Shown: positions 18,458 to 27,523, counted from the first letter of the stretch. The stretch is DNA of 64,000 nt from Paenibacillus sp. JZ16 (GCF_015326965.1 NZ_CP017659.1:1550001-1614000); one strand, 5' to 3'. Numbers and translations: made by a program. The notes: a model not told the origin generated them from the letters alone.

Positions 18458-18874
18458 TCATCCCTTCTCGGAATGCTCCCCTTTCCGGGAAGCTCGCATC
18501 CGCTCACGTTCGCGCTTCAGCTCAGGCTTGAGGTCATCGTGAACGCTGTTCTCCCACATGGACACGCCTGATCGATACGCCGCTCTCCCGTTCAAGTGAC
18601 CGGCTACCGGCCCCGTAATAAATACGAATACGATTCCCAGCAGCAGTTTGGCACTGACATGCTCCAGGTAGAAGGTGAAATACAGAAATGCGCCGGCAAG
18701 GATCAAGAGGACGCCCAGCGTGGCACTTTTCGTAGCTGCATGGGACCTCATGTAAACATCCGGCAGACGAATAAGGCCGAATGCACTCAATGCACCCAGC
18801 AAAGCGCCGAGCAGCACCATCAGCGCGATCAGAAACTCACCGATCTGACTCATCGTTTGTGCGTTCAATGACAT
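18458..18874 (-). CDS. mrpG: Na+/H+ antiporter subunit G
   Basis: About 138 residues with three membrane helices and the MnhG/PhaG signature LPDVYMRSHAATKSATLGVLL. Part of the seven-subunit Mrp complex that exchanges Na+ (or K+) for protons at alkaline pH. The C-terminus is a longer charged tail than usual (KPELKRERERMRASRKGEH). The ATG at 18874 after GAGAGG is chosen; it overlaps the end of mrpF, and an internal ATG at 18853 would reduce the overlap. Last gene of the operon. Confidence 0.9.
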   Translation of the reverse strand: MSLNAQTMSQIGEFLIALMVLLGALLGALSAFGLIRLPDVYMRSHAATKSATLGVLLILAGAFLYFTFYLEHVSAKLLLGIVFVFITGPVAGHLNGRAAYRSGVSMWENSVHDDLKPELKRERERMRASRKGEHSEKG

Positions 18875-19130
18875 CACCCCTCTCAATATATCTGGCAAGC
18901 GCGGTTGTTCCGATGAACGTAAGAATTCCGATCAGCAGAATGATATCAAAATACACGGATGTCCGGAACAGCATGCACAGGACAGCGATCATGGACAACA
19001 GGATAATTCCGATCGTATCCAGCGACATGATCCGGTCGTTCATGGAAGGTCCCTTGATTAATCGGTACAGGCAGCCCAGAATAGCAAGCGACAAAATCAC
19101 CAATGAGGCTATCAGCATGCCATGGATCAT
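18837..19130 (-). CDS. mrpF: Na+/H+ antiporter subunit F
   Basis: 97 residues, three membrane helices, with the MrpF core YRLIKGPSMNDRIMSLDTIG and the following helix pair. The start overlaps the mrpE stop by four bases (ATGA), so translation is coupled. The extreme C-terminus is acidic. Normal family length. Confidence 0.92.
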   Translation of the reverse strand: MIHGMLIASLVILSLAILGCLYRLIKGPSMNDRIMSLDTIGIILLSMIAVLCMLFRTSVYFDIILLIGILTFIGTTALARYIERGDVIERTNDESDR

Positions 19131-19612
19131 GTGCGGGTCACCTCCTTGATCGCGCGTTCAAAGGTACCGCGGATCTGATTCGACAGCTCTTCGACATCTT
19201 CGATATCCATCGCATGGATATACAGCGTCTGACCATCGCGAGAGACTTCCAGGGTAAGCGTTCCTGGCGTCAAGCAGATCAGGCACGATAAGACCGTAAT
19301 CTCCCAGTCGGACTTAAGCTCCGTATCGTAGGCGAAGATTCCGGGGCGGACATTCAGCTTCGGTCTTATAATCTGACCGATGACGGTGATACTTGATTTA
19401 AACAGCTCTCTTAGAAACAAAAGCAGCAGCATCAGAATAGACCACAGCTTACGCAAATAGAAATCGTTTGGCCAAAAGCGGCGCAACAGATAAATCAGCA
19501 ACATACCGATCAGATAGCCGACTATCAAGTGCTGGGGGGACCAGTTATTGTTCAGGAACATCCAGACAACGGCAATGATGATATTTAACAGGATTTGATG
19601 GCCCATATCCAC
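19127..19612 (-). CDS. mrpE: Na+/H+ antiporter subunit E
   Basis: 161 residues with N-terminal helices and a cytosolic domain; ITVLSCLICLTPGTLTLEVSRDGQTLYIHAMDI is the standard MrpE signature. One base of overlap with mrpD at 19612. Belongs to the Mrp module formed by E, F and G. Normal length. Confidence 0.93.
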   Translation of the reverse strand: MDMGHQILLNIIIAVVWMFLNNNWSPQHLIVGYLIGMLLIYLLRRFWPNDFYLRKLWSILMLLLLFLRELFKSSITVIGQIIRPKLNVRPGIFAYDTELKSDWEITVLSCLICLTPGTLTLEVSRDGQTLYIHAMDIEDVEELSNQIRGTFERAIKEVTRT

Positions 19613-21096
19613 TACTCCTTTAGTACAGCGTTAATGTATAGTGATGGATCGGATAATACGGCGCCTGCTTGAGAGGTGTAGGAATAAATCCACTCCGAAC
19701 CCACCCCAAGGACAATCACCATAACCGTTAGTCCAATAGCTGCCACATAAGCTGTCCGATGGATTCTGACTGGCTGCGATTCCGTATGCCCGGGTGATTC
19801 GCCCCAGAATGCCCCCATAAATACCTTGATCAGGGAATACAATACCGCCAGGCTTGATGCCAGTGCCAGTCCCGTCAACCAATAATGCCCTTCGCTCAAA
19901 CCACCGCGGATGATAAGAACCTTGCCAAGGAATCCGCTAAGGGGCGGGATGCCGACCAGAGCCAATGCAACGATAAAGAACATCCATCCCACCAAGGGAT
20001 GGCGCTTCATCAAGCCGCCCATATCACTCAGCTTGTTAGCACCCGCACTGGCAATGATGATTCCGCCGAGAATAAAGAGCAGCGCCTTTGCAATCATGTC
20101 ATGCATCAAGTAGAATACAGCACCGTTCAAGGAATCTGAAGATGCCGACGCTATGCCGAAGGCGATAAAGCCGACGCTGATAATAATGTTATAATTCAGG
20201 ATTCGTCCAAGATCCTTATACGCAACCGCGCCCAAACTTCCCAAAATCATCGTTGCCGCGGCCATCCAGCCAATGACGGCGTGGATGCCGCCGGTATCGT
20301 GATGGAAGATCAGCGTAAAGGTACGGATAATCGCATATAATCCAACCTTCGTAAGCAGCGCCCCGAACAAAGCTGAAACTGCCGCCGGAGGTGCACTGTA
20401 GGAACCGGGCAGCCAGAAGAACAGGAACAAGCCCGCCTTCAGAGCGAATACAATCAGGAACAACAGGCCGATGACCGACAAGATTCCGTCCTGCTGTACT
20501 TCTGCCACGCGCAGGGACAGGTGCGCCATATTCAGCGTGCCGACCGTGCCGTACAAATAAGCAACGGCTGCAACAAACAAGGTGGATGAAATAATATTAA
20601 TCAGCATGTACTTCAGGGTTTCTCTCAGCTGCCGCTTGGTGCCCCCCAGCACAATCAGCGCATAGGAAGCGATCAGCATGACCTCAAAGCAGACAAACAG
20701 GTTAAACAGATCCCCTGTCAGGAACGATCCGATCACACCGGCCAGCAAAAATTGAAAAAAGGCATAGAAGTAATGCTTCTCTCTCTCTTCCCCGATGCTC
20801 CGAAAGGAATAGAACAGACAGGCAGCTGCCACAATCAACGTCGTGAGCACCAGCAGTGCCGCGAGCATATCGGCTACAAACACGATCCCATAAGGCGGCA
20901 GCCATCCGCCCATATGAAGCGTTTGGATGCCTTCGTTGTTTACCTGATTCACGATGAACAACGCCACAAGCAGGTTCAGTATGACACTGACCACACTGAT
21001 CCAGCGCTGAACACGAACGTATTTGGAGCAAAAAATAAGAATTACGGCAGTAACTAACGGAATAAGGAGAGGCAGAACAATTACATTATTCATCAT
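19612..21096 (-). CDS. mrpD: Na+/H+ antiporter subunit D
   Basis: 494 residues with about 14 helices; homologous to the proton-pumping NuoM/NuoN subunits of complex I. Conserved features are the lysine-bearing helix in KAGLFLFFWLPGSYSAPPAAVSALFGALLTKVG and the MHDMIAKALLFILGG segment. It provides one of the ion-translocating routes of the complex. Overlaps mrpC by 11 bases. Confidence 0.94.
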   Translation of the reverse strand: MMNNVIVLPLLIPLVTAVILIFCSKYVRVQRWISVVSVILNLLVALFIVNQVNNEGIQTLHMGGWLPPYGIVFVADMLAALLVLTTLIVAAACLFYSFRSIGEEREKHYFYAFFQFLLAGVIGSFLTGDLFNLFVCFEVMLIASYALIVLGGTKRQLRETLKYMLINIISSTLFVAAVAYLYGTVGTLNMAHLSLRVAEVQQDGILSVIGLLFLIVFALKAGLFLFFWLPGSYSAPPAAVSALFGALLTKVGLYAIIRTFTLIFHHDTGGIHAVIGWMAAATMILGSLGAVAYKDLGRILNYNIIISVGFIAFGIASASSDSLNGAVFYLMHDMIAKALLFILGGIIIASAGANKLSDMGGLMKRHPLVGWMFFIVALALVGIPPLSGFLGKVLIIRGGLSEGHYWLTGLALASSLAVLYSLIKVFMGAFWGESPGHTESQPVRIHRTAYVAAIGLTVMVIVLGVGSEWIYSYTSQAGAVLSDPSLYINAVLKE

Positions 21097-21424
21097 CCAT
21101 CCCCCTTAGCTCCTCCATGTTGTCCGTGCCCAAGCGTTGATACGCTTTGTACGCCAATACGAAGAAGAACGATGTGACGCCAAAACTGATAACAATGGAT
21201 GTCAGGATCAATGCTTGCGGAACGGGGTCAACATAGGATGAAGCCTTCTCGCCAAGCAGCGGAGCAGCACCGGTCTTCAGCCTAGACATGGTGAGCAGCA
21301 GCAGATGGACACCATGGGTTAACAGTGATGTACCGAGAATGATCCGCAGCAAGCTTTTGGATAGGATCTGGTAAATCCCAACCGCGAATATAATTCCGAT
21401 GGCAAGTGACATATATAGTTCCAT
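21086..21424 (-). CDS. mrpC: Na+/H+ antiporter subunit C
   Basis: 112 residues with three helices; homologous to NuoK. LLRIILGTSLLTHGVHLLLL and DPVPQALILTSIVISFGVTSFF are diagnostic. Starts two bases after the mrpA-mrpB fusion stop and overlaps mrpD, which supports a tight operon. Confidence 0.94.
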   Translation of the reverse strand: MELYMSLAIGIIFAVGIYQILSKSLLRIILGTSLLTHGVHLLLLTMSRLKTGAAPLLGEKASSYVDPVPQALILTSIVISFGVTSFFFVLAYKAYQRLGTDNMEELRGMDDE

Positions 21425-21426
21425 GG

Positions 21427-24285
21427 TCAGTTATCCCTCCCAATCGAATTGATGATGGTCATCGTCACGCCAACGACGGCTAAATAGACGCCGAGGTCGA
21501 AGAGAACCGCTGTAGCCAGCTCGGTTTCTCCGAGCAATGGCAGGGTGAAATAATCGAAGGAATGACTTAAGAACGGTGCGTCAAAGGCAAAGGAACCGAT
21601 CCCTGTAAGCAGGGCGATGGCGAGTCCTGCAGCCGTAACCTTTCGGAATTCGAAAGGCACGATTTTGCGGGTCATGTCCATGCCAAAAGCCATTGATAAC
21701 AGAACCAGTGCGGCTGAAGTCATCAGCCCCCCGATAAATCCTCCACCCGGCTCATGGTGTCCCGAGTTGAACAGGAACCACGAGAACGTTACGACGATAA
21801 AGACGACCACCTTGGATATGGTTCGCAGGATAACATCATTGCTATTAGGCAAATACGCACCTTCATAACGATCCCGTTCACCGATAACCCCTTCACCCAA
21901 ATCAACTTTTATCAAGGCATAGATTCCGAGGGACGCAATGCCGAGAACCATAATTTCCAGCAAGGTATCAAATCCGCGGAAGTCCACCAGTATGACATTG
22001 ACGATATTTTTACCGCCAGCCGAGTTGTAGCTCTCTTTAATGAAGTAATCCGCAATGGAGTCGAAGGTTCTGCCGCTGCTTGCGGCCAGCGCGATCAAGG
22101 TTACGACAGCACCGACGCCTATAGATATCAGCAGATTTTTCCACTTCAGGCTCATTGACACCTTCTCCCGCTTCAGCTTCGGCAGATGATAGAAACAGAG
22201 CAGGAACAGCATGACGGAAACGGTCTCGACAACCATCTGGGTCAACGCCAAATCCGGAGCCCGGAACAGGACGAAGAACAAGGTCACCATATAACCCGCA
22301 GCCCCGGTTAATATGATCGCCATCAATCGTGTCCGTACGAACGGAAGCACAATGACCGGAATGACCAGGCCGAGTATGGCAACGGCCTCATAGAAGGACA
22401 TCGGTGCGTAGTCCGTCATATCGAATCCGATATGATCGACCAGCAGGAGACCTCCGCCAAGAACGGCTATGAAAAACACAAAGATATAAATCACATAGTG
22501 ACGCAGCGAACCTGTCATGTAGGTTGAGGTCAGCGATTTGGCGCCTTTTTCGAGAACGCGCAATCCCCCGTCATACAGATTGTTCAGTGTAAATCGCTTG
22601 ATAAGCGTTGTGTTCAAGATACGCGCTCTGCCATGAAGCTTGTACAGAACGGTACCGAGAACAATGATTCCGATGGTCATGTAAATTTCCATTGTCCAGC
22701 CGTGCCACATCTCGATATGCACGTGGAACCGATCCTCTGCCACGAGCAGCCCCGGATGAATGGCGGCCAGCGCCGGTTCAATCAGTGCATGAGACAGCAG
22801 GTTCGGAAACAGTCCGAACACGATGGCCAGCGATGCCAGAATAACCGGGGGAATCAGCATCCCCAGCGGTGCTTCGTGCGGCTTCTTCTCCAGCTTTTCA
22901 GGCTGGTAGCGGCCGGTGAAGGTTTTGAAAACCAGGATCATGCTGTACAGGAACGTAAATACGCTGGCGATCCAGGCAACGACCGGTATCAGCACACCCC
23001 AGGTCTCGGCATTCCAGAAGTTCATCTGAGACGCTTGAAGGACCGCCGTAAAGAACATCTCTTTACTCAGGAATCCGTTAAACGGAGGCAGACCGGCCAT
23101 GGAAAATGCGCCTATGACGGCCACGGTGAATGTGATCGGCATGAGCGACATTAAACCTCCGAGTTTCCGCAGGTCGCGGGTGCCCGTCTCATGATCCACG
23201 ATGCCGACGACCATAAACAAAGCGCCCTTAAATATCGCATGATTCATCAGATGAAAGATGGCCGCTGTCGTTGCTTTCGTATAGAGCAGCGTATCCACGC
23301 CGCCCCCATAATAAGCTGCGGCAGAGCCAAGACCGAGCAAGCTCATAATCAGCCCCAGTTGGCTGATCGTGGAGAATGCCAGCAGCGCTTTCAGGTCCGT
23401 CTGCTTGATCGCTCGGATCGAAGCATAGATCAGCGTGGTCAAGCCCGTAATCGCAATGATCCAGAACCAGAAGGCTTGACCGGCAAACACCGGGCTAAAA
23501 CGTGCCACAAGATAAATACCGGCCTTAACCATGGTAGCGGAGTGCAGATAAGCACTAACCGGAGTCGGTGCCTCCATCGCATCCGGCAGCCAAATATGGA
23601 ACGGGAACTGAGCGGATTTGGTGAATGCCCCCAGCAGAATCAGAATCATGGCCGGAATGAACAGCGCGTCTCCCGCAATGCTTCCCACATTAGCTACGAT
23701 CTCCCGCACGCTAAAGGAGCCTGTCATGATATATAGGAGAATAAATCCTGCAAACATGGCAAGTCCGCCGAATACGGTGATCAGCATGGATTTTAAAGCT
23801 CCGTATCTGGAGCGGTCGCGATGATGCCAGAATGCAATCAGCAGGAATGACGAGATGCTTGTCAGTTCCCAGAAACCGTACAGCACCATCAGGTTATCGG
23901 AGAGTACGACACCAAGCATGGCTCCCATGAACAGAAGCAGATAAATGTAAAATTTGTGGACTGCTTCCTTGTTCTTATCCATATAGAAGATGGAGTACAG
24001 TACAACAAGTGAACCAATACCGGATATTAAAAGTGCAAAAATCAAACTTAATCCATCCAAATAAACGGTAAAGTTTATTCCCACGCTTGGAATCCATTCC
24101 AGGACCGCTTGAAGCTGTTCACCTCCCTGAATGGTTGGGATAAGTCCTAAAAAATAGGCGAACAGGACAACCGGTACCGGCAAAATGACCCATCCGGTGT
24201 GGACACGGCCAATGAGCTTGTAGGTCAACATAACCACAAGCGCTACAATAAAAGGTGCCATGACGGCGATGTGCAGCAAAGACAA
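21427..24285 (-). CDS. mrpA: Na+/H+ antiporter subunit A fused to subunit B
   Basis: 952 residues from a TTG start with AGGAGGAG upstream. The first ~800 residues are MrpA, the NuoL-like subunit (FTKSAQFPFHIWLPDAMEAPTPVSAYLHSATMVKAG and NHAIFKGALFMVVGIVDHE) with its C-terminal extension (GAAGYMVTLFFVLFRAPDLALTQMVVETVSVMLFLL). The last ~130 residues are MrpB (FNSGHHEPGGGFIGGLMTSAALVL). No separate mrpB gene exists in the operon, and the sequence is continuous across the junction, so this is a genuine A-B fusion. It is the first gene of the operon and follows a strong promoter and a leader hairpin. Confidence 0.94.
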   Translation of the reverse strand: MSLLHIAVMAPFIVALVVMLTYKLIGRVHTGWVILPVPVVLFAYFLGLIPTIQGGEQLQAVLEWIPSVGINFTVYLDGLSLIFALLISGIGSLVVLYSIFYMDKNKEAVHKFYIYLLLFMGAMLGVVLSDNLMVLYGFWELTSISSFLLIAFWHHRDRSRYGALKSMLITVFGGLAMFAGFILLYIMTGSFSVREIVANVGSIAGDALFIPAMILILLGAFTKSAQFPFHIWLPDAMEAPTPVSAYLHSATMVKAGIYLVARFSPVFAGQAFWFWIIAITGLTTLIYASIRAIKQTDLKALLAFSTISQLGLIMSLLGLGSAAAYYGGGVDTLLYTKATTAAIFHLMNHAIFKGALFMVVGIVDHETGTRDLRKLGGLMSLMPITFTVAVIGAFSMAGLPPFNGFLSKEMFFTAVLQASQMNFWNAETWGVLIPVVAWIASVFTFLYSMILVFKTFTGRYQPEKLEKKPHEAPLGMLIPPVILASLAIVFGLFPNLLSHALIEPALAAIHPGLLVAEDRFHVHIEMWHGWTMEIYMTIGIIVLGTVLYKLHGRARILNTTLIKRFTLNNLYDGGLRVLEKGAKSLTSTYMTGSLRHYVIYIFVFFIAVLGGGLLLVDHIGFDMTDYAPMSFYEAVAILGLVIPVIVLPFVRTRLMAIILTGAAGYMVTLFFVLFRAPDLALTQMVVETVSVMLFLLCFYHLPKLKREKVSMSLKWKNLLISIGVGAVVTLIALAASSGRTFDSIADYFIKESYNSAGGKNIVNVILVDFRGFDTLLEIMVLGIASLGIYALIKVDLGEGVIGERDRYEGAYLPNSNDVILRTISKVVVFIVVTFSWFLFNSGHHEPGGGFIGGLMTSAALVLLSMAFGMDMTRKIVPFEFRKVTAAGLAIALLTGIGSFAFDAPFLSHSFDYFTLPLLGETELATAVLFDLGVYLAVVGVTMTIINSIGRDN

Positions 24286-24340
24286 AGTCTACTCCTCCTA
24301 TAGTCCGATTTTTCCTTCATTAGTAGTATTTCCCCATTAT

Positions 24341-24406
24341 TTAGGTATAACTCCAAAAAAACACAAAAAGAGCCCGTTGATGGCAGGCTCCTCCAGGTAA
24401 AACCAT
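24341..24406 (-). other. Possible 21-codon leader frame in the mrp 5' leader
   Basis: ATG at 24406 to TAA at 24341 runs through the leader hairpin. It has no recognisable ribosome site, so it is listed only because it overlaps the possible attenuator. Confidence 0.15.
24350..24390 (-). terminator. Terminator-like hairpin in the mrp operon leader
   Basis: GAGCCTG and CGGGCTC (24370-24390, minus strand) followed by TTTTT and a second T run. It lies about 40 bases after the predicted transcript start and 65 bases before mrpA, so it would stop mrp transcription unless regulated; it could also stop readthrough from dedA. Confidence 0.55.
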
Positions 24407-24436
24407 ATGGTATTTTTTCGAATCACACTGAAAATC

Positions 24437-24465
24437 AGTATATCTTGAGATCAAAGCTTTGTCAA
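24437..24465 (-). promoter_or_regulatory. Promoter of the mrp operon
   Basis: TTGACA (24460-24465), exactly 17 bases, TATACT (24437-24442) on the minus strand: near-consensus housekeeping promoter. Predicted transcript start near 24430. Confidence 0.75.
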
Positions 24466-24526
24466 AGGTATCTTGGAATGAAAAGAGGACCTTTGGGAAA
24501 TCACTGTATGTAAAGGAGTGATTCCC

Positions 24527-24736
24527 ATGATGATCAAAAAAGCGGCTGTTTGCGCTTTCATCTTTCTTGCAATTTTGGCAGCCGCCATCTTAACGAATAT
24601 ACGTACGCATCCCGGCTATCAACAAGACAACTCGTCAACCAGAGTTTATCAAATTCAAGAAACCCCATGGTTCTTACCCCGAGAATACGTAAAAATCATT
24701 CGAACGTCACCCGAGCCCCTGCCGGAAGAGCCCTAA
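24527..24736 (+). CDS. Small secreted or membrane-anchored protein
   Basis: A 69-residue frame starting at the ATG 24527, eight bases after AAGGAG. The N-terminus MMIKKAAVCAFIFLAILAAAIL is a signal or anchor helix; the rest is polar and proline-containing (ETPWFLPREYVKIIRTSPEPLPEEP). No family recognised. Divergent from the mrp operon; a GTG at 24518 lies inside the ribosome site and is not the start. Confidence 0.6.
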   Translation: MMIKKAAVCAFIFLAILAAAILTNIRTHPGYQQDNSSTRVYQIQETPWFLPREYVKIIRTSPEPLPEEP

Positions 24737-24755
24737 TGAAACAGGCATACGGCAT

Positions 24756-25382
24756 TTATCCGTGAAACTGAATTTCTTTATTCCCCTTGCTTCGTTTATT
24801 TCTTCGAATTACCCATGAAATGATCAGAATGATGGCCAGCACCGCGACAATTCCCGCCGCATAATACCCGTACCGGTCAATCAGGACTCCAATATGATCG
24901 ACGACCTGATCTCCGACAAACATGCCCAAAGAGAAATAACCGATGGTCCATACAAAGGACGCGGAATACGAATACACCGCAAATCTGCGATACGGCATCC
25001 CCTTCATGCCAACCGCATAAGGAGTGACGTTGCGCAGAATGGGCAAAAAAGCGCTGATGCATATGGCGTAATTGCCATATTGACGGGTCAACCGTTCGGA
25101 TACATCGAGAAACTGGCGTATCTTCGACTTTTCCTGGGCGCGGTTTAACAGCTTGCTCGCGGTAAAGCGGCTAAGCATGTAACCTACCGTCGATCCCGAA
25201 CACACGCCAAGAAAGGTCATGATAAAAGACGGAACCGGCGTTAAAATCTCGGATGCCGCTAACGCTCCGCCCGTCATTGCCACAACTTCATTAGGCACAG
25301 GAAGACCGACCAATCCAAGGCACAATACGAGGAATAATGCATAGTGCCCGATCTGTTCAATAAAATCTAATAGCGTATCCAC
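24756..25382 (-). CDS. DedA family membrane protein
   Basis: 208 residues with about five helices. LGLVGLPVPNEVVAMTGGAL is the DedA opening and FLPILRNVTPYAVGMKGMPYRRFAVYS carries the conserved arginine and glycine residues. DedA proteins act in membrane lipid recycling, including polyprenyl-phosphate or phospholipid flipping. GTG start with AGGGGGACAG upstream. Basic C-terminus (IRRNKRSKGNK). Convergent with the small gene at 24527. Confidence 0.88.
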   Translation of the reverse strand: MDTLLDFIEQIGHYALFLVLCLGLVGLPVPNEVVAMTGGALAASEILTPVPSFIMTFLGVCSGSTVGYMLSRFTASKLLNRAQEKSKIRQFLDVSERLTRQYGNYAICISAFLPILRNVTPYAVGMKGMPYRRFAVYSYSASFVWTIGYFSLGMFVGDQVVDHIGVLIDRYGYYAAGIVAVLAIILIISWVIRRNKRSKGNKEIQFHG

Positions 25383-25507
25383 TCCTGTCCCCCTAATCCG
25401 TCCCTAGAATATAGTATCAGCTTATATGACAACGTGGCTTTCGCAAACGTGCTGTAGGCGAGGAGATGAACTGGACCTGAGACCAGTTTTATTTATGGAT
25501 CATGCCA

Positions 25508-25783
25508 TTAGAGATTTTTAAATGCCGATATGAAAGAACCTGGATCATCCTTTACCGTGTACGAATACACGCCTTGCTGGGTGTGCAAATATAAGAAACC
25601 ACCGCCGTCTCCCAAAGGCCGATACGACAGATCAAAGACCTGCTTGATCGGGAACTCCCGGTATTTCGTTACGATTCGATCCTCATACAGGAACATCTCC
25701 CGCCCCTGCTCTTCCGTCCGTTGTTCGATACCATCCACCACTCGGTTGATTTTGTAGTACGGCTGTACAGCTACCCAATTCAC
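25508..25783 (-). CDS. Hypothetical protein, 91 residues
   Basis: GTG start at 25783 with AAGGAGGGAG upstream. The sequence is soluble and beta-rich (EMFLYEDRIVTKYREFPIKQVFDLSYRPL...GGFLYLHTQQGVYSYTV), with the pattern of a PH-like fold as found in short proteins of Bacillales; the family is not identified. It ends in FISAFKNL. It follows the small membrane protein gene 28 bases away on the same strand, so the two may be co-transcribed. Confidence 0.65.
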   Translation of the reverse strand: MNWVAVQPYYKINRVVDGIEQRTEEQGREMFLYEDRIVTKYREFPIKQVFDLSYRPLGDGGGFLYLHTQQGVYSYTVKDDPGSFISAFKNL

Positions 25784-25811
25784 AAGCTCCCTCCTTGCTG
25801 TCTGTGCATTT

Positions 25812-26015
25812 TTATTTGGAAGATCGCACTTCCCCCTTCTTCTTTCTGCGGCTCTTGATTCGTTCCAGCAGCTCCAGCGCCCCTATAAATAGTACGAATA
25901 CAACGAAAAGCGCTATCGCCCGGCCGGGCTCGATCAGACCGGTAACAGACGCAACGATACCGGTAATGCCTACAACAAGAATACCTAATACGGATAGTTT
26001 CCAACCTGTTAACAT
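25812..26015 (-). CDS. Small two-helix membrane protein
   Basis: 67 residues from the ATG at 26015, chosen because AGGAG lies seven bases upstream; a longer frame from 26105 has no ribosome site. Two hydrophobic helices (LSVLGILVVGITGIVASVTGL and AIALFVVFVLFIGALELL) are followed by a very basic tail (RIKSRRKKKGEVRSSK). Family unknown. Probably an operon with 25508-25783. Confidence 0.65.
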   Translation of the reverse strand: MLTGWKLSVLGILVVGITGIVASVTGLIEPGRAIALFVVFVLFIGALELLERIKSRRKKKGEVRSSK

Positions 26016-26238
26016 ATGTATGCTCCTAAAGTAAACGTAATTGCCATCCTTCGAGATCATGGCTCCATGATCAAACACTCGCTTGACACACACGGAATGT
26101 ATCATAAAGAAGCCCCTAAATTCAAGTTATGATCTTCTCCAATTTCAATTGCCAACACGCATCACATTTGCCATAATTTACTCAGGAGAGAAATCATAAG
26201 CCGACCTCCGAACACTATAAAGACAGGAGGAACATGTA

Positions 26239-27282
26239 ATGAACTCAACAACCTGGATACTGATTATTTTATTTGTTGCGGTGGATGTATGGATTATTTC
26301 TTATTTCGTGAAACGCTCGTTACGCAAACACAGCAGTCAGCAGCTCGCCAAAGGGAATAAGCACCGACGCGGGAAAATACCCGAGTTGCCGCCGATCGTC
26401 AAGGCAGGAAGCCCGGCGAGTGAGCTTGTCGGCAGACTCGAGGCTGCGCTGCCCTACACCTATCAGAACATGCTGAAGCAACGAGTGATGAGTGAGCATC
26501 CGAATCTGTCCGAACAGGAGTATGAATGGAGATGGCATGAGCTTAAACGGTTCTTTATCATGTGCGCCGTGCTGGATCGTGTCCCGATGTTCAGCAAAGA
26601 TGTGGATGAAGTATGGCATGAAATGCTGATGTATACATACGAGTACCAACAATTCTCGGAACGCTTTCTTGGCAAAATGCTTCACCACGCTCCAAACACC
26701 GGAAGCGAGCATGTGCCTATTCCGGATGAACGTGCGTGGTTTGATACGGTATATGTACAATTATTCGGCTGGCATGAATACAGCGCCAAGCTATGGGGGG
26801 CTTTCTTCCGCGTCCCGCTGCCGCGCGAAGAACTGGAGGCCGTCACTTCCCGCCACTTCACCGTGAATCATGGCCAGAAGCGCTTTAATGCCTGGACCTA
26901 TGAGAAGATTCCTGCAGCCCGCACGGCGATTGATGCGATCATCCAGGATCTGCAGGATCGGGTTCGAACCGCCCAAGAGAAGCCGGCGCGACAAGAGAAG
27001 TCGGTCAATTTCCAAAATAGCGATATGCTCCTGGCAGCGGCCGTCTTTTTTGCCTGGAACACACCGGAACAATTTGGTGACCACATGATCCCTGATGAGC
27101 GTGAGCTTCATAAAAATAACAGCAGCTCCTCATGCACCTACGCCTCGGCATGCGGGTCCGGCGGATCCGATTCGGGTGATGGATCCTCAGGCGACGGATC
27201 TGGATCCTCTTGCAGCAGCGGTTCATCCTGCAGCAGCGGATCCTCTTGCGGGAGTGGCTGTGGCGGCGGCTGCAGCAGCTAA
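26239..27282 (+). CDS. Membrane-anchored glycine-rich-domain (GRDP-like) protein with Cys-rich tail
   Basis: 347 residues. One N-terminal membrane helix (WILIILFVAVDVWIISYFV) is followed by a basic stretch, then a helical domain with DEVWHEMLMYTYEYQQFSERFLGKMLHH. That segment matches the His-containing repeat of glycine-rich domain-containing proteins (COG4278 type). The last ~45 residues are Ser/Gly/Cys-rich, with CSSGSSCSSGSSCGSGCGGGC giving many cysteines in regular spacing. AGGAGG lies upstream of the ATG. Function unknown; the tail could bind metal or be oxidised, which is inference. A terminator follows. Confidence 0.75.
   Translation: MNSTTWILIILFVAVDVWIISYFVKRSLRKHSSQQLAKGNKHRRGKIPELPPIVKAGSPASELVGRLEAALPYTYQNMLKQRVMSEHPNLSEQEYEWRWHELKRFFIMCAVLDRVPMFSKDVDEVWHEMLMYTYEYQQFSERFLGKMLHHAPNTGSEHVPIPDERAWFDTVYVQLFGWHEYSAKLWGAFFRVPLPREELEAVTSRHFTVNHGQKRFNAWTYEKIPAARTAIDAIIQDLQDRVRTAQEKPARQEKSVNFQNSDMLLAAAVFFAWNTPEQFGDHMIPDERELHKNNSSSSCTYASACGSGGSDSGDGSSGDGSGSSCSSGSSCSSGSSCGSGCGGGCSS
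27176..27279 (+). repeat. Short in-frame tandem repeats coding the Cys/Ser/Gly tail
   Basis: Imperfect repeats built on GGATCCTCTTGCAGCAGC-type units give the CSSGS repeats of the tail. Such tracts can change length by slippage. Confidence 0.6.
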
Positions 27283-27330
27283 GTTACAAACTATACGAGA
27301 ACGCCTGCTGATTAATGAATCAAACAACAG

Positions 27331-27363
27331 TATGGACCTGAGAATTCAGGCCCATGCTTTTTG
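27331..27363 (+). terminator. Terminator of the Cys-rich tailed protein gene
   Basis: ATGGACCTGA, loop GAAT, TCAGGCCCAT and then TTTTTG; stem with one mismatch 50 bases after the stop. Confidence 0.7.
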
Positions 27364-27456
27364 TTTTATCCAGCATTGAAACAGGATCTTAACATGGGTT
27401 AAAATTTCAGTTCCTATAGGTACAAATGCCCGGCCCCCCTTTCCTCTACAACTACA

Positions 27457-27499
27457 ACAAAAAAGCACCTGGACCCATTCTTCAAGGTTCAGATGCTTC
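27457..27499 (-). terminator. Terminator of the 27524 gene
   Basis: AAGCATCTGAACC and GGTCCAGGTGCTT with TTTTTT on the minus strand, directly after the stop at 27524. Confidence 0.7.
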
Positions 27500-27523
27500 T
27501 ATTCATAATATAATTTAGGCTAA

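Noticed and set aside
22633..23154. Plus-strand frames of more than 150 codons opposite mrpA
   Set aside because: Antisense to a conserved membrane protein gene; Gln/His/Arg-rich composition is typical of an antisense reading.
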